DNA of 15,584 nt from Phycisphaerales bacterium UBA7812 (GTDB taxonomy: Bacteria; Planctomycetota; Phycisphaerae; Phycisphaerales; UBA1924): positions 1-15,584 of the forward strand of contig DLBY01000019.1 in the NCBI GenBank assembly GCA_002480345.1. The letters are read 5' to 3'. Below, one piece after another: positions 1-8,036 of this stretch. Every line of letters starts with the position of its first letter. Position 1 is the first letter of the stretch. The notes beneath the pieces are model-generated. The model saw nothing but the letters and a program-made list of their open reading frames with translations, had not been told where the DNA came from and ran no database searches. Made by a program: the position numbers and the translations under genes.

Positions 1-2565
1 CATCTCGCCCAGCCCCTTGAACCGCTTGATCTCCATGCCGCGGCGCCCGATCTCGTGGAGCGCGGGGAGGATCCGTTCGAGATTCGACGCCTCGACGAGC
101 TTCCCGTGCGTCGCGGGCAACACCTCGCCGTCGCTGTCGGCCGCGGGCTCGGGGGCCGCCTCCTCATCACCCTTTGTCGAGGTGATCTCCCACGCGAAGC
201 GAGCCGGGAGCCGCTCCCCGGTCACCGATTCTTCCTGTCGCAGCGCCCAATCATCGATGCTGAGCCCCAGCTCATCGAGCTGGGCGAAGACGATCGCGAG
301 CTCCTTGTTCTCGTGCAGTTCGCGGATCGTCGCCTCGGGACGGTGCTCCGAGGGCGCGGCCGGATCCGGACGCACCGAGCCAGCGTCCCCGTTCGCGTTC
401 TCGACGCTCGGCTCGCCCTCGTCACCCGTTTCCGCCTCGTCGGCCGCTTCGATGTCCGCGAGCGCCCAGCCCCTTTGCTCGACCAGGGCGTTCGCCTCCT
501 CCTCGCTCCACGCGTGCAGCGTCGTTGCCCGGCAGGTGACCTGGTGGGTCGGGAGCACCCCGTCCCGCCGCGCCGCGAGCAGGTCGATGAACGGCACGCC
601 CCGTCGTTCGGCGATCTCGACAAGTTCCGCGAGGCGCGCGAGCGCCCGGACCGCCTTCTTGATCGCCTCGCCCTCGATGACGAGTTCCACGCGGGGCTCG
701 CCGTTCACCGCGGACGCGGGGATCACACCCTCCGCGGTCCACCCCTCGATGTCGCGGACGAGGAGGCGCGCTCGCTCGAGCCCGATCTCGGTCAGCGTCG
801 TGGAGAGTTCGCGCTCGTTGAGCACATAGCGCGACTTCTTCTTTTTGCCGCTCCCCCAGAGGATCTGGTAGAGCGGGGGCTGGGCGCAGTAGATGTGCCC
901 GCGCCGGATCAGCTCGGGCATCTGGCGGAAGAAGAAGGTCAGCAGCAGCGTGCGGATATGGCTCCCGTCCACATCCGCGTCGGTCATGATGATGATCCGC
1001 CCGTAACGCAGCTTGCTGATGTCGAAATCCGCCCCGATGCCGGTCCGCAGCGCGGTGATGAGCGTCCGGATCTCCTCGCTCGACAGCATCCGGTCCACCC
1101 GCGCGCGCTCGACATTGAGCAGCTTGCCCCGCACCGGGAGGATCGCCTGCGTCTCGGTGTCGCGCCCGCCCTTGGCGCTCCCGCCCGCGGAGTCACCCTC
1201 GACGATGAACAGCTCGGCGCGGTCGATGTCCTTGGTCCGGCAGTCCGCGAGCTTCGCGGGCATCGAGCCCGACTCGAGCGCCGTCTTCCGACGCGTGAGC
1301 TCGCGCGCCCGGCGTGCCGCCTCGCGTGCCTGCGCCGCGACGACGCCGCGCTGGCAGAGCTTCTTCGCTTCCGCGGGGTTGGTCTCGAGCCATTCGCCCA
1401 GGGCATCGTTGACCGCGGACGACACGAACCCCTCGATCTCGGGATTGAGCAGCCTCTCTTTGGGCTGGTTGTTGAAGGTCGGATCGGGCAGCTTCACCGA
1501 GACCACCGCGATCAGCCCCTCGCGGAGGTCGTCGCCCGTGGGGGTCGGGTCCTTGTCCTTGATGATCCCCGCCTTGCGGGCGTACCCGTTGAGCGTCCGC
1601 GTCAGGCTGTTCTTGAATCCCTGCGCGTGCGTGCCGCCGTCCGCGTTGTGGATGTTGTTCGCGAACGCGAGGACATTCTCCGAATAGCCGTCGTGGTACT
1701 GCAGCGCGACCTCGCAGATCAGGCTCTCCTCCTCGACCTCGCGCTTGATGTAGATCGGGCTCGAGACCGGGGTCTTGCCCTTCATGAGGTGGTCGATGTA
1801 CTCGGTGAGCCCGGTCTCCGCGAAGAAGGTCGCGCTGCGGGGCTTCCCGTCGGCGCCCACCCGCTCGTCGGTCAGGCGGATCTTCACGCCCGGGTTGAGG
1901 TAGGCGAGCTCGCGCAGGCGCGATTCGAGCGTCTCGTAGCGGAACTCGCAGTCCTCGAAGATCGTGGGATCGGGCTTGAACTCGACGATCGTGCCGGTCG
2001 CCTTGCCGCCCGTCGGGATGTCGCCCACCTCGCGCAGCGGCTCGACGACCACGCCCCGCTCGAAGCGGATGTTGTGGATCTTCCCGTCGCGGTGGACCTC
2101 CGCCTCGAGGTACGCGCTCAGCGCGTTCACGCACGAGACGCCCACGCCGTGCAGACCGCCCGACACCTTGTACGCCGAGCCTTCCTGCTGGAACTTGCCA
2201 CCCGCGTGGAGCTTGGTCATGACGACCTCGATCGCGGGCTTGCCGTTCAGCGCGGGGTCGTCGTTGCGCACCGGATCGACGGGGATGCCGCGCCCGTCGT
2301 CGGAGACCCGGCACGACCCGTCCGCCTCGATGCTGACGGTGACCGTCGTCGCGTAGCCCGCCATCGCCTCGTCGATGGAGTTGTCGACGACCTCGTAGAC
2401 GAGGTGGTGCAACGCGTTGAGCCCGGTCCCGCCGATGTACATGCCGGGACGCTTGCGGACCGCCTCGAGCCCCTCGAGCACCTTGATCTGGTCCGCGGAG
2501 TAACCGTTCTTGGGCTTGGTCTCACCGCCCGGGGTCGGTCCGTTTGTCGCAGCGCTGTCTGACAT
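1..2565 (-). CDS. gyrB: DNA gyrase subunit B (partial, C-terminus off the left edge)
   Basis: ATPase subunit of type IIA topoisomerase; with GyrA it introduces negative supercoils in the cytoplasm. The frame is open for 855 codons from ATG (2565-2563) to base 1. The GHKL ATPase part shows EVVDNSIDEA, DDGRGIPVD and GGLHGVGVSCVNALS. The QTK loop reads QPK (residues 367-369), keeping the Gln and Lys but not the Thr. The TOPRIM domain has EGDSAGG (Glu456) and TDADVDG (Asp529, Asp531, Asp533), followed by PPLY (563-566). About 275 residues of insert, partly acidic, follow before KRFKGLGEM (847-855). E. coli GyrB also carries an insert here, but a shorter one. Roughly the last 60 residues lie outside the window. 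A weak SD, GAGGG (2576-2580), sits 10 nt from the start. gyrB rather than parE is favoured by the E. coli-like insert. Divergent from the envelope operon on the other strand. Confidence 0.96.
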   Translation of the reverse strand, partial: MSDSAATNGPTPGGETKPKNGYSADQIKVLEGLEAVRKRPGMYIGGTGLNALHHLVYEVVDNSIDEAMAGYATTVTVSIEADGSCRVSDDGRGIPVDPVRNDDPALNGKPAIEVVMTKLHAGGKFQQEGSAYKVSGGLHGVGVSCVNALSAYLEAEVHRDGKIHNIRFERGVVVEPLREVGDIPTGGKATGTIVEFKPDPTIFEDCEFRYETLESRLRELAYLNPGVKIRLTDERVGADGKPRSATFFAETGLTEYIDHLMKGKTPVSSPIYIKREVEEESLICEVALQYHDGYSENVLAFANNIHNADGGTHAQGFKNSLTRTLNGYARKAGIIKDKDPTPTGDDLREGLIAVVSVKLPDPTFNNQPKERLLNPEIEGFVSSAVNDALGEWLETNPAEAKKLCQRGVVAAQAREAARRARELTRRKTALESGSMPAKLADCRTKDIDRAELFIVEGDSAGGSAKGGRDTETQAILPVRGKLLNVERARVDRMLSSEEIRTLITALRTGIGADFDISKLRYGRIIIMTDADVDGSHIRTLLLTFFFRQMPELIRRGHIYCAQPPLYQILWGSGKKKKSRYVLNERELSTTLTEIGLERARLLVRDIEGWTAEGVIPASAVNGEPRVELVIEGEAIKKAVRALARLAELVEIAERRGVPFIDLLAARRDGVLPTHQVTCRATTLHAWSEEEANALVEQRGWALADIEAADEAETGDEGEPSVENANGDAGSVRPDPAAPSEHRPEATIRELHENKELAIVFAQLDELGLSIDDWALRQEESVTGERLPARFAWEITSTKGDEEAAPEPAADSDGEVLPATHGKLVEASNLERILPALHEIGRRGMEIKRFKGLGEM

Positions 2566-2583
2566 GGAGGCACAGCCCTCTCG

Positions 2584-2604
2584 CGCCCGCGCCGGGCGCG
2601 GGCG
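2584..2604 (-). repeat. Perfect GC-only inverted repeat in the gyrB leader
   Basis: Two 10-base arms, CGCCCGCGCC (2584-2593) and GGCGCGGGCG (2595-2604), are exact reverse complements around one central G. The repeat begins 18 nt upstream of the gyrB start codon and directly upstream of the GAGGG that may serve as its SD. If transcribed, it would fold into a very stable hairpin (about 8 bp with a 5-nt loop once steric limits are allowed for). No T-tract follows it in either direction, so it is not a normal intrinsic terminator. A role as operator or leader structure is inference. Confidence 0.6.
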
Positions 2605-2861
2605 GGAATCTTGGTCGGTCCGCGGCGCGGGGCCCCGAGGAGCCCGATCCCGACGCACCCCCGCGTTCCTCAGAAGCCCCGCCGCCTTCGGGAGCGGCGC
2701 ATCCGGACTCGACTGCAGAGGGGGGGATCGATCGCGCGTGCGCGCCGGTCGCCCGGCGCGGCCCGGTGCCCGGACACACCGACAAGGTGCCCCCGGAACC
2801 GGACGGAAATAGTAGGTCGAAACCGCTCCGCACGACGCCAAAGAACCATCCAAATCCTGCC

Positions 2862-2891
2862 CCGACGCGCCACCCGCGGCGAGGCGATAAT
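2862..2891 (+). promoter_or_regulatory. Candidate sigma70-type promoter for the envelope operon
   Basis: GATAAT (2886-2891) matches the -10 consensus at five of six positions. Eighteen bases upstream is CCGACG (2862-2867), which keeps only the GAC of a -35 box. Transcription would begin about 2897-2900, at or just before the ATG at 2902, and no SD sits at a usable distance. The mRNA may therefore be leaderless or nearly so. Confidence 0.4.
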
Positions 2892-2901
2892 CCCGCGAAC
2901 C

Positions 2902-3996
2902 ATGCCCACCGAGCCGCCCAATCCCCCCGCTTCAAAGCGACCGTCCGATTTCGCGACGCCGCCTGCGAGACCCGCTGCGGGGGAATCCCCCGCCGCGCGG
3001 CGCACCGTCCATTTCTCGCAGGGCGGCATCCGGTCCGGCGGTGCCTCGCCCTCCCCCACCGCCGCGTTGATCCCGGTCCTTCTGCTGGGCGGGTCCGCGC
3101 TCGCGTTCTCCGGCTATCTCGCCCTGGGCCGCCTCCCCTGGCTCCCGCTCCCGGTCCGCGCCGCGATCGTCAGCGCGCTCTTTCTGTTCGTGATGATCCT
3201 GCTGTTCCGCGCCGCGGCGCGGGGGTACCGCCGGGTCATGTCGGCGCTCAAGATGCCGATGGAGATGGACACCGACGCGGATCTGAATGTCATCTGCTGG
3301 CCCGACCAGGTGCCCGAGCTCGAGTCGCTCATCCCGAAGGCGGACGATTCGGGCGCGTTCGAGCCCGAGGCCGCCCGCGTCTGGCTCGCCCGCCGCACCA
3401 GCCTCGCGGCGCGCTTCCAGACCAGGTCCCAGCAGGTCCGGTTCGGCGTGATGACAGGCCTCTTCGTCGTCGTGCTCCAGGTCGGCGCCCAACTGGGCGC
3501 CCGCGGCATGATCGACTTCGCCTCCGTTCTGGGTGTCGTCGGGGTCGCCCTGCTCCTGCCCATCGCCTGGGGGTTCGCGCGCCCGATGTTCCTCCGGATC
3601 GCGCCGGGACGCGTCGACATCGTGCGGTTCGGGTGGTTCGGCGCACAACCCACGATCGAGACCCACAGCCTCCGGGACCGCCCGGTGCGCCTCGACATGC
3701 GCCGCAAGGAACTCCTCATCGGCGGGTGGCACGAGAGCCAGCCAGACGCGGGAGAACCCGAGCCCCCCGAATCCGACCCGGAACCGGGGAAGCGCCGAAA
3801 AGCGATCGCGGTCGGCAACCAGGCGGGCGGCAAAGACCCCCAAGCCTGGCTCGGCACCCCCGACCAGATCCGGAATCTGACCATCATCCCCTACTGGGCG
3901 AGCCTCGACAGCAAGTCGATCGAGCGGGCGCTCTTCCGCGCCGCGGTCTCGACCGCCGAACCGGGCCCGCTGCCCGACGACGAGTTGATCGGCTGA
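2902..3996 (+). CDS. Four-TM membrane protein with PH-like cytoplasmic region, unknown function
   Basis: The product is 364 residues. A Pro/Ala-rich N-terminus (1-50) is followed by hydrophobic segments at about 53-75 and 84-103. A soluble stretch (104-180) and a second pair of segments at about 181-199 and 206-226 come next. The C-terminal part (about 228-350) begins with RIAPGRVDIVRFGWFG, has a charged Pro/Glu-rich loop at 278-300, and ends with an amphipathic segment. The pattern of paired TM hairpins plus a short beta-rich region with hydrophobic/polar alternation recalls bacterial PH-domain membrane proteins, but I cannot confirm this. An in-frame ATG at 2611 would add 97 Arg/Pro-rich residues with no recognisable domain. 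I chose 2902 because a -10-like GATAAT lies 10 nt upstream. The LptC/OstA-like gene follows 43 nt downstream, hinting at an envelope role. Confidence 0.75.
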   Translation: MPTEPPNPPASKRPSDFATPPARPAAGESPAARRTVHFSQGGIRSGGASPSPTAALIPVLLLGGSALAFSGYLALGRLPWLPLPVRAAIVSALFLFVMILLFRAAARGYRRVMSALKMPMEMDTDADLNVICWPDQVPELESLIPKADDSGAFEPEAARVWLARRTSLAARFQTRSQQVRFGVMTGLFVVVLQVGAQLGARGMIDFASVLGVVGVALLLPIAWGFARPMFLRIAPGRVDIVRFGWFGAQPTIETHSLRDRPVRLDMRRKELLIGGWHESQPDAGEPEPPESDPEPGKRRKAIAVGNQAGGKDPQAWLGTPDQIRNLTIIPYWASLDSKSIERALFRAAVSTAEPGPLPDDELIG

Positions 3997-4026
3997 CGCC
4001 TCCCCGAGCGGGCCCTCCCCTCCGCG

Positions 4027-4032
4027 TACCAT
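4027..4032 (+). promoter_or_regulatory. TANNNT box 7 nt before the LptC-like start
   Basis: TACCAT (4027-4032) keeps the conserved T1, A2, A5 and T6 of a -10 element and ends 7 nt before the ATG at 4040. At that distance transcription would start at the start codon. The nearby GAGG (4034-4037) is only 2 nt from the ATG, too close to be a good SD. The box may drive a leaderless transcript internal to the operon. Confidence 0.35.
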
Positions 4033-4039
4033 CGAGGCG

Positions 4040-7000
4040 ATGCCCCGACTCTCACGCACCTCCGCAGCGCCCCGGCGCGGCGCCAGCCGCACGCTCCCGC
4101 TCGCCCTTCTCGCGTTCGCGATGATTGGCGCGGGGATCGCGATCGTCGTGTTCCAGGGTCGCCCGGGCACGCAGCCCGCGTCCAACGCCCCGCTCCCCCC
4201 CGAGATGGAGGTCGCCGAACTCCTCGACGCGGAGGACGAGTTCGGGACCGACATGGTGATCCAGATCACCGATGCCGACGATCCGACGCTGCTCACCGCC
4301 GAGATCCTCGCGGCTCGATACGACCCCGACGGACCGACGATCCGCCTCGTCGAAGAGCCCGAGGCGTGGCTCTTCGCCAACGACGGCTCCGCCTGGTACA
4401 TCCGCGCCGACCGGGGGCGCTTCTACATCCCCGAGGGCGAGCAGAACCCCCGCGAGGGAACCCTCACCGGTGGGGTGCTCGCGAAGCGGTTCGAGCCCGC
4501 GGACCCCAACGCGGATCTCCGCTACGCGAGGCCCGACCCCGAGGCGGACCCCTCCGCGCTCACCGCGACGACCGACGAACCCCTGCGATTCAACCTCGAC
4601 CTGCTGACCTTCGAGACCGACGGACGCCTTGAGATCGAAACCGACACGATCGACTTCGCGGGGCGCGGCGCTTTCGTCGTGCTGAACGAACAACGCGAGA
4701 GCATCACCGAACTCCGCATCGACCGGGGCGAGCGCATCGTCTATACCCCCCCACGAGCCAGCACCACCGACCGGCCCGCGCCCGGTCCCGTGCCACTGGG
4801 CGAGACGCCATCCGGCATTGCCAAACCGCCCGCGAGCAGCGAACGCGGACTCGCGAACGCTCCGGTGCAAACCGCGCCGGGCGCGAGCACCCCCACCGCC
4901 TCCGGGGGCGCGTCCCCGCCCAAGATCGATCACTACGAGATCGTCTTCAGCGACAATGTTCAGGGCGAAACCAGCGGGCAGACCATCGACGCGGATGTGC
5001 TGACCGTCTGGGCCCGTCTGATCGACAACGAACTGCCGATCGCGCAGCGCCCGCGCGGCATCGCGCCGCGGTCCCCCATCGAAGCCGCCCTCATCACGGC
5101 GATCGCGGCGCAACCCGAAGCCACGCCCGGCGCGTTGGATGGGAACGGGATCGCGGAGCCCGATCCTGCGACCCCTCCCGCCGAGGTCGGCACGCAGGCC
5201 GGTCCCTCCACGGCATTCGCCCCGGACTCGGTCACCCTCACCTGGACGGGCCCGCTAACCGTCGAGCCCCTCGCCGACGCGCCAGATCCGCTCACACGAG
5301 GCGACGACCTCACGCTCCGCTTCGAGGCCCGCGAGGGCGCCGTCGAGATCCGCGACACCGCGTCGGGCGCGACCGCGACCGCCCTCGCGGCGAACTACTT
5401 CGCGACCCGCGAACGCGCCGAACTCGAGGGCAGCGGCGGGTCGATCGTCCTCGCGAGCCCCGAGGCGGGCGAGATCCGCGGGATGAACACCGTGGAGATC
5501 GAACTCGCCAGCGGGATGGTCACCATCCCCACCGCGGGCGAGCTCTACGGCGCCGCGCACAGCGACCCCGAACCCCAATCCGTCCGGTGGGCCGACGCCG
5601 CGTCCTTCGCGTTCGCCGTCGAGGGCGGCCGCATGACCGACCGCCTCCAGAACGCCTCCTTCCGCGGTGCCGTGGTCGGCGCGAGCCGGGACGCACGCGT
5701 GCGGGGCGAGTCCCTGGTCGCGCGGTTCGATCCGGAAACGAGCGGAGATCCGAAGCTCCGTCGCGTCGATGTCGCCGACGCGATCGCGACCGACGGACGC
5801 GACGGCGAGATCACGGGAGACGAACTCGTCGTCCTGTTCGCCGAGGGCACGCGAGGCGAGGACCTCGACCCCACCCGCGCCGTCATCACCGGGAACGCCG
5901 TCGCGCGGCGCACCGGCGCAGAGTCCATCCGGGCGGACTGGATCGACGCGCGGCTCGGCCGGGACGCGGAGGGCGATGTCTCCGTCACCACCGCCCAGGC
6001 CCGCGGCGCCGTCGCGTTCGAGGACGGCGAGAGCATCAGCGGTCGCGGCGAGGCCCTCCACGCCGACACCCGCGCCGAGACCGTCATCATCACCGGGCCC
6101 GTGGGCGTCGCCGACACAGGCGAGCCGCTCACCTGGGTGCGCCGCGAGGGCACCCGAATCAGCGGGCCCGACATCCGCATGGACGGCGCCGCGCGCACCG
6201 TCGAGGTCATCGGACCGGGCACCTTCGAGCACCAGGGCGTTCAGAACGGGGACACCCCCGACCGCTCGATCGCCGCGTCCTGGTCCGCGCGGATGGCCTT
6301 CGATGACCGTGCCGGAACCGTTCTCTGCCTGGGCGGCGTCGAGGCGGAATCGCCGGGACCCGACGGCTCGATCGACAGCGTGCTGGGCGACCGCCTCACC
6401 ATCACCCTCACCCCCTTGCAGGGCGACGACGCACCGGAGGGCGACCGCCTCCGCTTCGCGGAGGTGTTCGGATCCGAGACCACCCCCGCACGCGTCGAAT
6501 CCCGTTCCTTTGCTCAGGATCAGCCCCAGGCCGCGGCGCGACCCGATGATCTTGCGATCGAGGCCCTCTACCGACTCGAGAGCACCCACATCCGCTTCGC
6601 CGCGGGCGATGACCGCGTCGAGGTTCCCGCCGCGGGTCGCCTGTTCGTGCTCGATCAGCGTCCCAGCACCGACGCCCCGCCCGAGGGCTCCGAAGCCGCG
6701 ACAGGCTCGGTCCTCACGGGCCCGGGTGGCGCCCGGGGCACAACGCTCATCGAGTGGGCGGGCTCGATGGACTACGACCGGTCCGCGGGCCGCGCGGTCT
6801 GCCGGGACGACGCCCGCATCGCTAACAAGCCGATCGGCACCGACCGCCTCCGCGAGGTGATCGCCGACACCATCACCGCCGCGCTGGGCGACCGCGGCGC
6901 CGATCTCCGCTGGGCGATCGCGGAAGGCGACGCCCTGCTCCGAGACGAGGGCCGACGGGAGATCCTCGCCGACCGGTTGATCTACAACCCCGAGCAGGAC

Positions 7001-7150
7001 AGCGTCCAGGCGCTCGCCGATCCGAGCCGCCGGGTCGAGGTCACCGACCTCTCCCGCGGGACGACCACCAATGCCCGCGCGATCATCTGGGAACTCGCCA
7101 GCGATCGGCTCACGATCACCAACCCCGGCGCGATCGTCGCACCCGAATGA
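4040..7150 (+). CDS. Large LptC/OstA-like periplasmic LPS-transport protein
   Basis: The product is 1036 residues. A short basic N-terminus precedes one TM anchor (about 19-38); the remainder should lie in the periplasm. Residues about 57-235 look like LptC: an LLDAEDEF start, then short beta strands with 'WYIRADRGRFYIPEG' and 'TLTGGVLAKRF', as in LptC/OstA jellyrolls. Pro/Ala/Ser-rich linkers lie at about 236-295 and 360-395. Residues about 545-770 repeat the OstA pattern of 'gd.l...f' and 'G.v...' strands (RGESLVARF, ITGDELVVLF, ISGRGEALHADTRAETVIITG, ISGPDIRMDG); more such units run to the end (ILADRLIYNPEQDSVQAL). LptC is normally about 190 residues and LptA about 180, so this is several times longer and may combine both. 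In Gram-negatives these proteins bridge LPS from the inner-membrane LptBFG complex to LptD. No lptB, lptF or lptG lies in the window. The stop overlaps the next start (ATGA). Confidence 0.75.
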   Translation: MPRLSRTSAAPRRGASRTLPLALLAFAMIGAGIAIVVFQGRPGTQPASNAPLPPEMEVAELLDAEDEFGTDMVIQITDADDPTLLTAEILAARYDPDGPTIRLVEEPEAWLFANDGSAWYIRADRGRFYIPEGEQNPREGTLTGGVLAKRFEPADPNADLRYARPDPEADPSALTATTDEPLRFNLDLLTFETDGRLEIETDTIDFAGRGAFVVLNEQRESITELRIDRGERIVYTPPRASTTDRPAPGPVPLGETPSGIAKPPASSERGLANAPVQTAPGASTPTASGGASPPKIDHYEIVFSDNVQGETSGQTIDADVLTVWARLIDNELPIAQRPRGIAPRSPIEAALITAIAAQPEATPGALDGNGIAEPDPATPPAEVGTQAGPSTAFAPDSVTLTWTGPLTVEPLADAPDPLTRGDDLTLRFEAREGAVEIRDTASGATATALAANYFATRERAELEGSGGSIVLASPEAGEIRGMNTVEIELASGMVTIPTAGELYGAAHSDPEPQSVRWADAASFAFAVEGGRMTDRLQNASFRGAVVGASRDARVRGESLVARFDPETSGDPKLRRVDVADAIATDGRDGEITGDELVVLFAEGTRGEDLDPTRAVITGNAVARRTGAESIRADWIDARLGRDAEGDVSVTTAQARGAVAFEDGESISGRGEALHADTRAETVIITGPVGVADTGEPLTWVRREGTRISGPDIRMDGAARTVEVIGPGTFEHQGVQNGDTPDRSIAASWSARMAFDDRAGTVLCLGGVEAESPGPDGSIDSVLGDRLTITLTPLQGDDAPEGDRLRFAEVFGSETTPARVESRSFAQDQPQAAARPDDLAIEALYRLESTHIRFAAGDDRVEVPAAGRLFVLDQRPSTDAPPEGSEAATGSVLTGPGGARGTTLIEWAGSMDYDRSAGRAVCRDDARIANKPIGTDRLREVIADTITAALGDRGADLRWAIAEGDALLRDEGRREILADRLIYNPEQDSVQALADPSRRVEVTDLSRGTTTNARAIIWELASDRLTITNPGAIVAPE

Positions 7151-7773
7151 ACCCGCCTCCCGCGAGCCCTCCGCACCCCGGACCCCACCCGATGACAGAT
7201 CTGTTCAACCCCGCCGCCCTCCGCGACCAGTTCGAAGCGGGCCTCGAATACGAGCCCTATCTCGCGACCGGCACCGAGCACCAGCGCGAATCGTGGGAAG
7301 GGATCCGCCGCCGCGCCGCCCTCGCCCCCCACCAGATCGAGCTCCTCAGCGGGTTCGTCCGCGAGGTCAACATCCTCGCGGTCTCGGGCATCTGGTGCGG
7401 CGATTGCGTCCAGCAGCTCCCCTTCCTCGAGGCCTTCCGACGCGCCAACCCCGAGAAGATCATGCTCCGCTTCCTCGATCGCGACGAGCACGCGGACTTC
7501 ACCCGGGCGATCACCATCTGCTCGGGAAACCGCGTCCCGTTCGTGATCTTCCTCAACGAAGACTTCGACTTCATCAGCCTCTTCGGCGACCGGTCCCTGA
7601 ACCGTTACCGCGCGATCGCCGCCAAACAACTCGGCCCGGCCTGCCCGATCCCCGGCGCCGCGATCGGCCAGGACGAGCTCGACGCGACGCTGGGCGACTG
7701 GCTCGACGAACTCGAACGCGTTCACCTCCTGTGCCGCCTGAGCCCCAAGCTCCGCGCCCGGCACGGCGACTGA
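7147..7773 (+). CDS. Thioredoxin-family protein with WCGDC motif
   Basis: The product is 208 residues with a thioredoxin fold of the Thioredoxin_9 type (PF14595, family assigned by eye). ILAVSGIWCGDC (77-87) supplies the beta strand and the CxxC pair (Cys84, Cys87) with the WCGDC variant typical of that group. NRVPFVIF (128-135) supplies the cis-Pro (Pro131). Cys125 lies just before that loop, and a further Cys is near the C-terminus. No signal peptide is seen, so a cytoplasmic thiol-disulfide role is likely. The start at 7147 overlaps the previous stop as ATGA, suggesting translational coupling. An alternative in-frame ATG at 7192 would drop a Pro-rich 15-residue leader (NPPPASPPHPGPHP) and may be the true start, since homologous proteins would be expected to begin near MTDLFNP. 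I see no hydrophobic export sequence in either version. Confidence 0.85.
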   Translation: MNPPPASPPHPGPHPMTDLFNPAALRDQFEAGLEYEPYLATGTEHQRESWEGIRRRAALAPHQIELLSGFVREVNILAVSGIWCGDCVQQLPFLEAFRRANPEKIMLRFLDRDEHADFTRAITICSGNRVPFVIFLNEDFDFISLFGDRSLNRYRAIAAKQLGPACPIPGAAIGQDELDATLGDWLDELERVHLLCRLSPKLRARHGD

Positions 7774-7930
7774 CCCTCGCCAACCCTCCCAAATCCGACA
7801 ATGCCGCGTTCGGACGCGGGAATCGGGCGAATCCGGCCCACAATCGACCGATAACAGGGGGCTGCAAATACCGTCCAGAAACCGAATTCGTAATCCTGCA
7901 TATGAATCTCTCAAAAAGGCCTTCTGGTTC

Positions 7931-7965
7931 TTGACAAAATCGACACATGTCCCCACACTGTGGGG
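7931..7965 (+). promoter_or_regulatory. Promoter with consensus -35 and overlapping palindromic operator candidate
   Basis: TTGACA (7931-7936) is a perfect -35 box, preceded by an A-tract (CAAAAAGG) that could act as an UP element. Seventeen bases on lies CACACT (7954-7959), a poor -10 with three of six matches. This position is covered by the perfect palindrome CCCCACACTGTGGGG (7951-7965; 7-base arms around C7958). A palindrome on the -10 is a typical place for a repressor site, and the poor -10 would fit a promoter that needs an activator or a different sigma factor. Position and symmetry are seen; function is inferred. Confidence 0.5.
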
Positions 7966-8036
7966 AGCCGTCGGCGTGTGGCCCCGGCATATTGGAGAGA
8001 GGTCGAACCCCACTCACACCATGCACGACGGACGGG

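Larger units (their letters stand above)
2566..2901. other. Divergent intergenic region between gyrB and the envelope operon
   Basis: This 336-base stretch separates gyrB (minus) from the gene starting at 2902 (plus). It must hold both promoters. Near gyrB it carries a perfect GC-rich inverted repeat (2584-2604). At the other end it carries a GATAAT box (2886-2891). The middle is GC-rich. Frames are open through it on both strands, but their translations are Arg/Pro/Gly-rich without any recognisable domain, so I do not call a gene here. No clear gyrB promoter could be picked out. Confidence 0.6.

Noticed and set aside
55..2562. An 835-codon open frame on the plus strand opposite gyrB
   Set aside because: It mirrors the gyrB codons in high-GC DNA; its translation is Arg/Asp/Leu/Val-rich without any domain, while the opposite strand is an unmistakable gyrase B.
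2522..4124. Long open frames over the gyrB upstream region on both strands
   Set aside because: Their products are Arg/Pro/Gly-rich low-complexity sequence, they overlap gyrB or the envelope operon, and no family motif appears.
7804..7819. Intrinsic terminator after the thioredoxin gene
   Set aside because: The stem is perfect (six pairs, TCGG loop) but no T-tract follows, so I list it only as a hairpin within the intergenic region.
8000..8025. tRNA-like T-arm (GGTCGAACCCC) in the leader before 8129
   Set aside because: The loop is one base short of GGTTCGAATCC, and no acceptor, D or anticodon stem can be folded around it.
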